Notes under the pieces: model-generated | What the model saw: only the letters and a program-made list of their open reading frames with translations | Database searches by the model: none | What the model was told of the DNA's origin: nothing | Source of the DNA: Streptomyces sp. NBC_01428 | GTDB lineage: Bacteria > Actinomycetota > Actinomycetes > Streptomycetales > Streptomycetaceae | Direction of reading: 5' to 3' | Length of the DNA: 64,000 bases | NCBI RefSeq assembly: GCF_036231965.1 | Contig: NZ_CP109499.1 | Location: forward strand, 8,060,001 to 8,124,000 | Made by a program: the position numbers and the translations under genes | Shown here: in pieces, positions 33,186 to 41,375 of the stretch | How positions within the stretch are numbered: position 1 is the first letter of the stretch | Layout of the letters: each line of letters begins with the position of its first letter

Positions 33186-33547
33186 GACGTACTCCGATGC
33201 GGGGACGGTACAACCTGGCCTGACGGAAGGACCGTTACGACTGTCGCACAGCCCGCGACGCGCTGTAAGGGATTTGGCAACACCCGATACGGTGGTGCTT
33301 CTGGTATATGCCGCAGTCCTCCCGGAGCGGGCGACCGGTCCCGATGCGGTAGCCACTCGACAGGCCAAGTCGTAGACAGAGTACGCGACTTGAGCCCAGA
33401 CCGGTGGACCCGAACGGGTTTCTCAATCGCCTGTTCGAGGGTCGTTTGTGCGAGTCCCGTACGTCACGTGTTCGCCTGCCGCATCACGCGTTCCGGACGG
33501 GCCCGTCGTGTGCCCGCGCGAGGGTCCGTCGCCTGTGCGCGACCGAC
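33186..33547. other. 362-bp intergenic region upstream of the PAS-SpoIIE gene
   Basis: I see no gene. The stretch is less GC-rich than its surroundings around 33265-33320 and 33360-33430. It contains ACCCG-AA-CGGGT at 33408-33419, a perfect 5-bp-arm palindrome that could be an operator. The promoter of the PAS-SpoIIE gene must lie here, but I cannot assign -10/-35 boxes with confidence. Confidence 0.4.
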
Positions 33548-34228
33548 TCAGAGCGAACGCAGGAAGTCGGTCACCGCGGTCTCGTAGAGAAAGGAGGGAT
33601 CGATCCCCATCGAGGTGAAGTTGTCCTCGATCTCCAGGCCGACCAGACCGTGCAGCTGTGCCCAGAGCATGGTGGACCGCATGGCCACGGCCTCCGGCAC
33701 GTCCTCGAAGGTGTGCCGCTCCATCCAGGCCCTGAACTCGGCCGCCGGGCCCCGCGGCACCTCGGTCCCGGACTCCGCCAGCGCGCCCACGGCCTCCAGG
33801 AGCACGGTCATGGCGGGCTGGGCGGCCTCGACGAGGCGGGACGACTGGGCGTCGTAGCCCTGGAGAGGGGCCCGGAACAGCAGGCGGTAGCGGTGCGGCT
33901 GGGCCAGCGCCCAGGCGCGGTACGCCCGGACCAGCTCCTCGATGCGGGTGGCCGCGTCGCCCCGGGCCGACTCGGCCGCGCCGGCGAGGGCCGAGGTCAG
34001 GTCGGCGTAGGCGTCGATGACCAACTCGGTCAGGAGGCTGTCGCGATTGGTGAAGTAACGGTAGAGCGCGGGGCCCGTCATGCCCAGCTGCTTGGCGATC
34101 GCGTTGAGCGACAGGGCCTCCGGGCCGCCCTCGGCCAGCTGGCGCAGTGCCGCGGTCTTCACCTCCTGCCGCACCTGTGCGCGGAACCGGTCGCGCGGGC
34201 CCGTCCCGGTCCGGGTGTCTGCGGCCAT
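33548..34228 (-). CDS. TetR/AcrR family repressor
   Basis: This is a 226-residue one-component repressor. The HTH lies near residues 25-65 (ALSLNAIAKQLGMTGPALYR, then YFTNRDSLLTELVID). The C-terminal domain (WALAQPHRYRLLFRAPLQGY, MLWAQLHGLVGLEIED) is of the TetR_C_33/WHG kind. The ATG at 34228 (MAADTRTGTG) is preceded by GAGG; the longer frame to 34351 runs through the promoter. A 7-bp-arm inverted repeat about 40-68 bp upstream is the likely autoregulatory operator. The phospholipase C gene lies divergently beyond it, but has its own PHO box. Confidence 0.88.
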   Translation of the reverse strand: MAADTRTGTGPRDRFRAQVRQEVKTAALRQLAEGGPEALSLNAIAKQLGMTGPALYRYFTNRDSLLTELVIDAYADLTSALAGAAESARGDAATRIEELVRAYRAWALAQPHRYRLLFRAPLQGYDAQSSRLVEAAQPAMTVLLEAVGALAESGTEVPRGPAAEFRAWMERHTFEDVPEAVAMRSTMLWAQLHGLVGLEIEDNFTSMGIDPSFLYETAVTDFLRSL

Positions 34229-34267
34229 GTCATCGCCTCTTCGTCTCGGGTGGGCAGGTGTGTTAGA

Positions 34268-34296
34268 TGTTATCACGCATGCAATAAGGGATAACA
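34268..34296. promoter_or_regulatory. Inverted repeat upstream of the TetR gene
   Basis: TGTTATC (34268-34274) and GATAACA (34290-34296) are perfect 7-bp arms with a 15-bp AT-rich spacer containing GCATGC. It stands out as the most AT-rich stretch nearby and probably holds the TetR promoter and operator. Confidence 0.5.
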
Positions 34297-34341
34297 GAGT
34301 CCTGGCTCGGTCCGGGGGATCCACGCACAGCTTCCGCCGCT

Positions 34342-34363
34342 GTTCACCCACCTCTCACCGCAC
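34342..34363 (+). promoter_or_regulatory. PHO box (PhoP-binding direct repeats)
   Basis: Two 11-nt direct repeat units, GTTCACCCACC and TCTCACCGCAC, share the TCACC core of the Streptomyces PHO box. They lie 84-106 bp upstream of the phospholipase C start on the same strand. Phospholipases are classic phosphate-starvation genes, so PhoP control is a reasonable inference. Confidence 0.5.
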
Positions 34364-34447
34364 CGCCATGGCCTTCGACGATCACCCGGTGCACGCTTGC
34401 GCGCGGTGTGCCACAGGGGCACTCCACTCAGTGACGAGGGCGGGCGA

Positions 34448-36478
34448 ATGACACCGATCAGCCGAAGAGGCTTGGTGGGGCTCGGCGCATCCGTGGCGGC
34501 CGGGACCACGATGGCCGTCGGAGCACGACCCGCGGCGGCCGCGACCACCGCGGCGACCGCCACCGGCACCATCACGGACGTACGGCACGTCGTCGTCCTC
34601 ATGCAGGAGAACCGCAGCTTCGACCACTACTTCGGACGCCTCAGGGGCGTCCGCGGCTTCGACGACCGCAGCGGCATCACCCTGTCCGGCGGACACCCGG
34701 TCTTCGAGCAGCCGAACGGCACCGGCCGGCAGTACCCCTGGAAGCTCAGCTCCACACCGGCGGCCGGTGGCGCCGACGGCGCGACCCTCGCCCAGTGCAA
34801 CGGCGACCTCCCGCACTCCTGGACCTCCCAGCACTCCGCCTGGAACAAGGGGCGGCTCGACAACTGGGTCTCGGGAGTCGGCAACGTCCGCTCGCTCGGC
34901 TACCTGGACCGCACCGACATCCCCTTCCAGTACGCCCTCGCCGACGCCTACACGATCTGCGACGCCTACTTCTGCTCCACGCTCAGCGCCACCGGCCCCA
35001 ACCGCACCTACCTGTGGAGCGGCAAGGTCGACGGCTCCAGCTACGACGGCGGCGACGAGTCCGGACTCACCTGGCAGAACTACGCCGAGGCGTTGCAAGC
35101 GGCGGGAGTGACCTGGAAGGTCTACCAGAACGCCCAGGACAACTACGGCGACAACGGCTGCGCCTACTTCAAGAAGTTCGCCGCGGCCAAGGCCGGCGAC
35201 CCCCTGTACGGCCGCGGCATGGCGTCCGTCCCGAGGGTCACCGGCTCCACGCCCGACGACATCGCCGCGGCCATCAAGGCCGACGTGCTCGCCGGCACCC
35301 TGCCGCAGGTGTCCTGGGTCGTCGCCAACCAGGCCTTCTCGGAGCACCCCTACGCCCCGCCCGGCGACGGCGCCCACTTCGTCGACCTGGTGTACAAGGC
35401 CCTCGCCGCGGACTCCGACGTCTTCGACTCCACCGTCCTGTTCCTCAACTACGACGAGAACGACGGCTTCTTCGACCACGTGCCGCCGCCCGCGCCGCCC
35501 GCCGGCACCGCGGGGGAGTTCCTCAACGGTGTCCCGTACGGTCTCGGTTTCCGCGTTCCGCTGCTCGTCGTCTCGCCCTGGACCCGCGGCGGCTGGGTCT
35601 CCTCCGAGGTCTTCGACCACACCTCGGTGCTGCGTTTCCTGGAGACCTGGACCGGCGCGCTCGGCAAGCCGGCGGCCTGCCCCAACATCAGTGCCTGGCG
35701 GCGCAGGGTCACCGGCGACCTGACCGGCGTCTTCGACTTCGCGAACCCCGTCCACGGCACCCCCGCGCTGCCCGCCACGAGCGTCATCGGCATGGCCACC
35801 TGCGGCCCGCTGCCCAACCCGGTGCCCGCCACCAACGCGATGCCCGTCCAGGAGTCCGGCACCCGGCCCGCCCGCGCCCTGCCCTACCAGCCCAACGGCT
35901 ATCTGGACCACCTGGAGTTCGGGGCCGCGGGCAAGATCCTCGCCTGGTTCACGATGGCCAACCAGGGCACTCCCGCCAAGCGGGCCGCGCACTTCTCGCT
36001 CCACCCGAACGCCTACCGCGACACCACGCCCTGGCAGTACACCGTGGACGCGGGCGGGACCGCCGCCGACTCCTTCAACATCGGCACCGGGTACGGCGAC
36101 GGCACGTACGACTTCTCGATGGTCGGCCCCAACCGCTTCCTGCGCCGCTTCAAGGGAGACGCCACGAAGGCGGGCAAGTCCGCCGAGGTCACCTCCCGGT
36201 ACGCGACCGAGCCCGGCACCGGGAAGACGGCCCTCTACCTCAGGATGGCCAACTCCTCCGCCGCGTCGGTGAAGTTCACCGTGACCTCCACCCACTACCG
36301 CGGCGACGGCCCCTGGACGTACACCGTCGCCGCGGGCGCCTCGGCGGAGGACTTCTTCAACGCGGTCGCCTACCAGAACGGCTGGTACGACTTCACCGTG
36401 ACGCTCGACTCCGACACGACGTGGTCGCGCCGGTTCACCGGGCACATCGAGACCGGCGCCGCGAGCGTCAGCGGCTGA
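34448..36478 (+). CDS. Phosphocholine-specific phospholipase C, Tat-exported
   Basis: This 676-residue enzyme hydrolyses phosphatidylcholine or sphingomyelin to release phosphocholine outside the cell. The Tat signal is SRRGLVGLGASVAAG. The phosphoesterase domain has ENRSFDHYFGRLRGVRGFDD, CDAYFCSTLSATGPNR, LNYDENDGFFDHVPPP and FDHTSVLRFLETW, which carry the metal-site residues of the acid-phosphatase-like family. Two C-terminal repeat domains (about 490-590 and 595-676) each end in a similar motif (RRFKGDA, RRFTGHIE), as in PlcC/PlcN. The length is normal. The ATG at 34448 precedes the Tat motif directly. A PHO box lies upstream. Confidence 0.92.
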   Translation: MTPISRRGLVGLGASVAAGTTMAVGARPAAAATTAATATGTITDVRHVVVLMQENRSFDHYFGRLRGVRGFDDRSGITLSGGHPVFEQPNGTGRQYPWKLSSTPAAGGADGATLAQCNGDLPHSWTSQHSAWNKGRLDNWVSGVGNVRSLGYLDRTDIPFQYALADAYTICDAYFCSTLSATGPNRTYLWSGKVDGSSYDGGDESGLTWQNYAEALQAAGVTWKVYQNAQDNYGDNGCAYFKKFAAAKAGDPLYGRGMASVPRVTGSTPDDIAAAIKADVLAGTLPQVSWVVANQAFSEHPYAPPGDGAHFVDLVYKALAADSDVFDSTVLFLNYDENDGFFDHVPPPAPPAGTAGEFLNGVPYGLGFRVPLLVVSPWTRGGWVSSEVFDHTSVLRFLETWTGALGKPAACPNISAWRRRVTGDLTGVFDFANPVHGTPALPATSVIGMATCGPLPNPVPATNAMPVQESGTRPARALPYQPNGYLDHLEFGAAGKILAWFTMANQGTPAKRAAHFSLHPNAYRDTTPWQYTVDAGGTAADSFNIGTGYGDGTYDFSMVGPNRFLRRFKGDATKAGKSAEVTSRYATEPGTGKTALYLRMANSSAASVKFTVTSTHYRGDGPWTYTVAAGASAEDFFNAVAYQNGWYDFTVTLDSDTTWSRRFTGHIETGAASVSG

Positions 36479-36486
36479 TCAGTCCG

Positions 36487-37500
36487 TCACGCGTACAGCT
36501 CCGGGCGCGGAGCGAGGTCGACGGCCACCCGGCCGCCGTGCTCCAGCGCCCGGACTCCCGCCTCGGCGACGGCGGACGCCGCGTACCCGTCCCAGACGCC
36601 GGGCCCGGTGACCCGGCCGGCCCGGGTGGCGTCCACCCACGCCCGCACCTCGCGGTCGTAGGCGTCGGCGAAGCGCACGAGGTAGTCCCGGGCCACCTCC
36701 TCGGACCGGCCTGCGGCCGTGGTCACGGACATCGTGCGCTCGTCGCCGACGCGGGCGCTCCCCGCCTCGCAGACCGCCTCGCACGCCACCTGGTAGCCGA
36801 ACCCCGAGTTCACGAAGATCTCCACGTCGACCAGCGCGCCGCCGGAGGTCTCGAACACCACGAACTGCGGGTCGAGCAGCCCCTCGGGGGCGTTCGACGT
36901 GGGCCGGGGACGGAGCACGGTCACCGCCGTCAGCTCCTGGCCGAGCAGCCAGCGCGCCACGTCGATCTCGTGCGAGACGGAACTGTTGACCAGCATCGCC
37001 GAGGTGAAAGGGGGCGGTGAGGCGACGTTGCGGTGCGTGCAGTGGAGCATCAGCGGACGGCCGAGCCGCCCGCTGTCCAGCAGCGACTTGAGGCGCTCGT
37101 ACTCGGCGTCGTACCGGCGCATGAACCCGACCTGCGCCAGCCGCCGCCCGAGCCGGAGTTCCGCCTCCACCACCCGCAGGGCGCCCGCGGAGTCCGGCAC
37201 CAGCGGCTTCTCGCAGAGCACCGGCAGTCCGCGCGCGAACGCCGCGAGCAGTGCCTCCTCGTGCGCGGGACCGGGGGAGGCGATCAGTACGGCGTCGACA
37301 CCCGGCGCGTCGAGGGCAGCCTCCGCCTCGGCGTGCACCGACACCCCGTCGACGCCCGCCACGGCCTCGTCGGCCCGTGCCGTGTCGGGATCCGCCACGG
37401 CGGCCACCCGGGCGCCGCTCACGGCCCGGTCGAGTCGACGAATGTGGTCGGCTCCCATGTGTCCGGCACCCAGTACCGCCACACCCAACAGCTCACTCAC
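36487..37500 (-). CDS. Gfo/Idh/MocA oxidoreductase (inositol 2-dehydrogenase-like)
   Basis: This is a 337-residue NAD(P)-dependent sugar or polyol dehydrogenase. The Rossmann motif is VAVLGAGHMGADHI. The family signature CEKPLVPD carries the catalytic lysine. The C-terminal sheet domain has HEIDVARWLLGQE (the catalytic His region) and VDVEIFVNSGFGYQVACEAV, as in bacterial inositol 2-dehydrogenases. The GTG at 37500 (VSELLGVAVLG) follows AGAGGTG. The myo-inositol pathway genes are not adjacent, so the substrate is inferred only from resemblance. It converges on the phospholipase with 8 bp between stops. Confidence 0.85.
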   Translation of the reverse strand: MSELLGVAVLGAGHMGADHIRRLDRAVSGARVAAVADPDTARADEAVAGVDGVSVHAEAEAALDAPGVDAVLIASPGPAHEEALLAAFARGLPVLCEKPLVPDSAGALRVVEAELRLGRRLAQVGFMRRYDAEYERLKSLLDSGRLGRPLMLHCTHRNVASPPPFTSAMLVNSSVSHEIDVARWLLGQELTAVTVLRPRPTSNAPEGLLDPQFVVFETSGGALVDVEIFVNSGFGYQVACEAVCEAGSARVGDERTMSVTTAAGRSEEVARDYLVRFADAYDREVRAWVDATRAGRVTGPGVWDGYAASAVAEAGVRALEHGGRVAVDLAPRPELYA

Positions 37501-37568
37501 GCGTTGCGCACCTCTCCGACGACTGCTCGGATCGTTTCTCCCCGCGATCCGATTGTCGGCCGGAGAGA

Positions 37569-38663
37569 TCAATAACGCAGCACCCCGGCGACGCCTTTCG
37601 CGTCACCCAGGCCCCCGTCGGGGACGAACCGGACATCGGCGCCCGTCTCCAGGCAGCGTTCGACGATCTCGTCGACGATGTCGTCCCGCGCGTCGAGGTC
37701 ACCGCCCGCGGCCGGGACCAGATGGTCCCCGTCGTCGCGGACCGTGGCGCGGAAGTTCTCCTCGACGGCGAGCAGCCTGATCCGGCCGTCGGCCGCGTGC
37801 TGCCACACCTCGTCGACCCCGGCGGCGAACTCCTTGCGGCCGCGCGCCGAGTCCAGTTCCCTCGCGACCTCGTCGGCGGACTTCCGTGCCTGCGCGGCGA
37901 TCATCGGACGGACCGCCTGCCACACGGCGTCCGGCGACCCGTTCGCCAGACCGCCGTGCGCGATGTGCGCGCCCTCCTTGGTGACCGTGCCGATCTCGTC
38001 GAGCAGCGACAGCGCGGGGATGTCACCGGTCACGTACAGCGGCCGCGGGTGCTCGCGCAGGACCTCGCTCATCGCCGTGTCCGCGTCCCGCAGGAACTGC
38101 CGGGTGTGCTCGTCGCGGAAGGTGCTCGGCAGATCGCCGATCCGCTCCTTGCGCTCGGCGTCCGGGTCCTCCAGGCTCCGCGTCAGCGGGAAACCTCCGC
38201 GGTGCTCCTCGGAGACCCGGTCGGCTCCGCCGTTCCAGAGGGTGACGCGGTCGGCGGAGACCGAGAGCACCCAGAAGGGACGCTCCGCCGCCTGCGCCGC
38301 GACGAGATTGCGGGTCAGGAAGGTGTCCGACAGGACGACCCGCTCGGGCACGGAGCGGGCCAGCGACCACACCTGGTGCTCACCGGGCGCCGCGAAGATC
38401 ACCAGACCGTCCTCGGCGTGGGACAGGTCGATCTCGGCGACGGCCCGGTCCAACTGCCCGACGACGTCCGCCCGCAGTTCGCGGGTGACCGCCGGGTCGG
38501 CCTCCAGCTGTTTCCTCGCCTCGGCCACGACATTGCGCAGCCGCACCGGGTCCTGGGCGTTGTCGGGCTCGCGGCGGTGGGTCGGTGTCAGCACCGACAC
38601 CGCCGGATAGGGCCGCGGACGGCGCAGCTCGGTCAGGGCGGCAGGGCTCAGTGCGTGCTCCAT
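37569..38663 (-). CDS. baeRF3-type (archaeo-eukaryotic release-factor-like) protein
   Basis: This 364-residue cytoplasmic protein resembles the bacterial baeRF3 group, proteins related to eRF1/Pelota and possibly acting on stalled ribosomes. Visible landmarks are YPAVSVLTPTHRREPDNAQD, DGLVIFAAPGEHQVWSL, LSDTFLTRNLVAAQAAERPF, PLYVTGDIPALSLLDEIG and VEENFRATVRDDGDHLVPAA. I see no GGQ peptide-release motif, as usual for this group. The ATG at 38663 lies six bases after a TATGGT -10 box, so the transcript is probably leaderless. The next gene on this strand is the Idh-like oxidoreductase, 68 bp on. The biological role is unknown. Confidence 0.75.
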   Translation of the reverse strand: MEHALSPAALTELRRPRPYPAVSVLTPTHRREPDNAQDPVRLRNVVAEARKQLEADPAVTRELRADVVGQLDRAVAEIDLSHAEDGLVIFAAPGEHQVWSLARSVPERVVLSDTFLTRNLVAAQAAERPFWVLSVSADRVTLWNGGADRVSEEHRGGFPLTRSLEDPDAERKERIGDLPSTFRDEHTRQFLRDADTAMSEVLREHPRPLYVTGDIPALSLLDEIGTVTKEGAHIAHGGLANGSPDAVWQAVRPMIAAQARKSADEVARELDSARGRKEFAAGVDEVWQHAADGRIRLLAVEENFRATVRDDGDHLVPAAGGDLDARDDIVDEIVERCLETGADVRFVPDGGLGDAKGVAGVLRY

Positions 38664-38669
38664 ACGAGC

Positions 38670-38694
38670 ACCATAGGACCGATCAGCGGATCGG
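38670..38694 (-). promoter_or_regulatory. Leaderless promoter with overlapping palindrome (baeRF3 gene)
   Basis: On the minus strand TATGGT (38675-38670) lies 6 bp before the ATG at 38663. Just upstream CCGATC-AGCG-GATCGG (38679-38694) is a perfect 6-bp-arm inverted repeat in the -10/-35 spacer, a position suited to repression. Confidence 0.45.
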
Positions 38695-38806
38695 GCATTT
38701 GGTGCATCCGGTCGTACGTCCCGTACGAGAGGCCGGACGCCGCCGCCGAGGTCGCCCCGCGTCGCCGAACGGTGGACGACGGTGTCCGCAGGCCGGACGG
38801 ACGACG

Positions 38807-40375
38807 TCAGAAGGCGTCCGGGTCGGCGGCCGCCCAGTCCGCGTCCCACGACAGCGGAGGCTCGGCCAGCAGGACCCCGGGCGCCAGCCACTCGTACAGC
38901 TCCGCGTAGGTCCGTACGGTCGTCGGTCCGATGCGGCGGAGCAGGTGGTGGGGTGTCAGCTCGCCCGGATCACGGACGCCCATCGCGGCCATGATCTGGC
39001 TCGCGCTGCGCACGGTGGCACGCTGGTAGCGGTGCACCCGCTCGGACTTGTCGGCCACGTCCAGCGCGCGCACCCGGCGCGGGTCCTGGGTCGCCACCCC
39101 GACGGGACAGGTGTTGGTGTGGCACCGCTGGGCCTGGAGGCAGCCGACCGCGAACATCATGGCGCGGGCCGCGTTCGTGTAGTCGGCGCCCTGCAGGAGA
39201 CGCTTGACGATGTCCGACCCGGTGGCGACCTTCCCGCTCGCGCCGATCCGGATCCGGTCGCGCAGGCCGGTGCCGACCAGCGCGTTGTGCACCGTGATCA
39301 GCCCTTCGGTCAGCGGCGTGCCGATGTTGTCGGCGAACTCCAGGGGCGCCGCCCCCGTGCCGCCCTCCGAGCCGTCCACGACGATGAAGTCGGGCGTCAC
39401 CCCCTCGGCGAGCATCGCCTTGCAGACGGCCAGGAACTGCCGCCTGGATCCGACGCAGAGCTTGAAGCCGGTCGGCTTGCCGCCGGCGAGCTCCCGCATC
39501 CGCGCGATGAACCGCACCAGCTCACGGGGCGTCGAGAAGACCCGGTGGTACGGCGGCGACACCACGGTCCCGCCCTCGGGGACACCGCGCGCCCGCGCGA
39601 TCTCCGCGTTCACCTTCGCCCCGGGCAGCACACCGCCGATCCCCGGCTTCGCCCCCTGGGAGAGCTTCAGCGACACGCACTTCACCTCGGGCAGCGCGGC
39701 CTTGTCCGCGAACTCCCGCGCCTCGAAGTCCCCTTCGGCCGTACGGCACCCGAAGTACCCGGTGCCGATCTCCCAGACGAGGTCGCCGCCGCCCCGCAGA
39801 TGGTGGTCGGACAGACCGCCCTCGCCCGTGTCGTGCGCGAAACCCCCCAGCGCCGCGCCCCTGTTGAGGGCCAGGATCGCGTTCGCCGAGAGGGCGCCGA
39901 AGCTCATCGCGGAGACGTTGAGCAGGGCCATGTCGTAGGGCTGCGTGCAGTCTGGGCCGCCGACCCGGACGACGGGCGGCTCCTCGGGCACCTCGACCGG
40001 GCGCATCGACGGCTCCAGGAACTCGTAGCCGTCCTCGTACACGTCACGCTCCGTGCCGAACGGCTCCTCGGCCTCGGCCCCCTTGGCCCGCTCGTAGACG
40101 ATGGTGCGGACCTCACGGTCGTAGGGCCGCCCGTCGAAGTTCCGCTCGACGAAGTACTGCTGGAGTTCGGGGCGCAGCGCCTCCAGGAGGAAGCGCAGAT
40201 GGCCGAGCAGCGGATAGTTGCGCAGCACGGAGTGACGGCGCTGCGTCAGGTCCCAGCCGCCGAGCGCGGTCAGTGCCAGCAGCGGGACCGCCGCGCACCA
40301 CCACCACGCCGAGACGGCGCCCACCAGGAGCAGCGCCCCGGCCGCACCGAGGGCGACGAGGAGCAGAGAGAGCAT
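38807..40375 (-). CDS. Membrane-anchored FMN-binding glutamate-synthase-family protein
   Basis: This is a 522-residue protein with the glutamate synthase central/FMN barrel domain but no amidotransferase domain. Two N-terminal membrane helices (MLSLLLVALGAAGALLLVGA and AAVPLLALTALGG) anchor it. The barrel has NVSAMSFGALSANAILALNR, GEGGLSDHHLRGGGDLVWEI, PDFIVVDGSEGGTGAAPLEF and GADYTNAARAMMFAVGCLQA. The Cys cluster QRCHTNTCPVGVATQDP suggests Fe-S binding as in GltB. ATG 40375 has GGGGGG at 8 bp; ATG 40402 is an alternative. The reaction is not known for this family; methylamine-glutamate synthase-like chemistry is one possibility. Confidence 0.82.
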   Translation of the reverse strand: MLSLLLVALGAAGALLLVGAVSAWWWCAAVPLLALTALGGWDLTQRRHSVLRNYPLLGHLRFLLEALRPELQQYFVERNFDGRPYDREVRTIVYERAKGAEAEEPFGTERDVYEDGYEFLEPSMRPVEVPEEPPVVRVGGPDCTQPYDMALLNVSAMSFGALSANAILALNRGAALGGFAHDTGEGGLSDHHLRGGGDLVWEIGTGYFGCRTAEGDFEAREFADKAALPEVKCVSLKLSQGAKPGIGGVLPGAKVNAEIARARGVPEGGTVVSPPYHRVFSTPRELVRFIARMRELAGGKPTGFKLCVGSRRQFLAVCKAMLAEGVTPDFIVVDGSEGGTGAAPLEFADNIGTPLTEGLITVHNALVGTGLRDRIRIGASGKVATGSDIVKRLLQGADYTNAARAMMFAVGCLQAQRCHTNTCPVGVATQDPRRVRALDVADKSERVHRYQRATVRSASQIMAAMGVRDPGELTPHHLLRRIGPTTVRTYAELYEWLAPGVLLAEPPLSWDADWAAADPDAF

Positions 40376-40521
40376 CCGGCGCACCCCCCGAGTCAAACCC
40401 ATGGGGGCGAAAGCCGCCGACCGAGGAGACCCGCCGATCACGCGGGTGCCGGGGCCGACGGCCACGGACGGACGCGTCCTTCAGCCGTGCGCGGGCGCCC
40501 GCGCACGGCCGGCCCGTCGGG

Positions 40522-41067
40522 TCAGCGGAGTCCGAGTGCCCTGTCTGCGGCGGCCGCGGACGGCTTCCACCACGTCGTCACGGGCTCCCACACCCGGACG
40601 GTGGCACCGGCGCCCAGCTCACGTGCCGTGAAGGACCGGCCGGCGAGCGAGGGGTCGGCCGAGACGGTGACCGAACGGACCCGGCGCGCCTCCGGATCGG
40701 CACGGTCGGCGATCGTCAGCACGGACGCGTAGGCGCTCCGGCCCCCGGCGAGCCGGTACGGACCGCTCTCCCCGGCGGGCTTCGGCAGGGCGGCGCCGTC
40801 GAGATCGCCGAAGGTGACGGTGGGGATGCGGTCGACCGTGCACGCGCGGGCCGAACGGTTGGTGACGCGGACGTGCAGGACACGCGGGTCCGCCGACTGC
40901 TCCGCCCGCAGGCGGAGGGCTTTCGCCGCGCATGTCGCGGGCGCGGCGGCCTTCTGTGAGGGGATGCCGGCCGGGCCGGAGGGCGCGGCCGTCGCGCTGG
41001 TTCCGGAGGCTGCGAGAAGCAGCGCGGCGGCGATGCCGGGTACGGCGAGGGCGGGTCGGATACGCAT
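40522..41067 (-). CDS. Secreted DUF4232 protein
   Basis: This 181-residue exported protein has a signal peptide (MRIRPALAVPGIAAALLLAA, cleaved near TAAPS) followed by a DUF4232 beta-sandwich. Features are two paired cysteines (PATCAAK and ARACTVDRIP), VRVTNRSARACTV and LTIADRADPEARRV. DUF4232 proteins are common, mostly secreted actinobacterial proteins without a known role. The ATG at 41067 has GGGGGAA at 8 bp; the in-frame GTG at 41094 is less likely. Confidence 0.8.
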   Translation of the reverse strand: MRIRPALAVPGIAAALLLAASGTSATAAPSGPAGIPSQKAAAPATCAAKALRLRAEQSADPRVLHVRVTNRSARACTVDRIPTVTFGDLDGAALPKPAGESGPYRLAGGRSAYASVLTIADRADPEARRVRSVTVSADPSLAGRSFTARELGAGATVRVWEPVTTWWKPSAAAADRALGLR

Positions 41068-41160
41068 CGGTGGTGTTCCCCCTGTTGTGGTCACGTGCGG
41101 GTGCGGCGCGTCCGGCAGTCGGGCCGGTCAGGCCGGTGCCTGCCCAGTGTGACCTTCGGC

Positions 41161-41230
41161 GGGTACGAGAGGTTGTACCCGACTTGTTCCCCGTGCGTGT
41201 CCGCGTGTGTCGCCGTGTGTCGGCGTGTGA
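41161..41230. repeat. Inverted repeat and 10-bp tandem repeats upstream of the DUF4232 gene
   Basis: GGGTAC (41161-41166) and GTACCC (41175-41180) form perfect arms around 8 bp. Next to them, four 10-bp units of the form CSGCGTGTGT fill 41191-41230 (CCGTGCGTGT, CCGCGTGTGT, CGCCGTGTGT, CGGCGTGTGA). Together they make up much of the 308-bp gap between the DUF4232 and peptidase genes, which holds no gene. Confidence 0.6.
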
Positions 41231-41252
41231 CCGCTCCCCGGTCCCGCGTCCG

Positions 41253-41286
41253 TGCCCGTGCCCGGCGTCCGAGCCGGGCACGGGCA
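41253..41286 (-). terminator. Strong terminator after the TAP-like peptidase
   Basis: Perfect 14-bp arms TGCCCGTGCCCGGC (41253-41266) and GCCGGGCACGGGCA (41273-41286) enclose a 6-nt loop, 90 bp beyond the minus-strand stop. Confidence 0.75.
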
Positions 41287-41375
41287 GGAAGCCGGGGGTG
41301 CCTGGGCCGTTCGGGGTGCGGCCGGCCCGCACGGCACCGCCGGCGCCCTGCCTGCCCGCGGGCCGCCGCCGGGCG

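Noticed and set aside
33408..33419. ACCCG-AA-CGGGT as a terminator
   Set aside because: A 2-nt loop cannot form a normal hairpin; it is at most a short operator.
34382..36445. A 687-residue minus-strand frame opposite phospholipase C
   Set aside because: Glycine/valine/arginine-rich shadow; the plus strand has a Tat signal and full phospholipase motifs.
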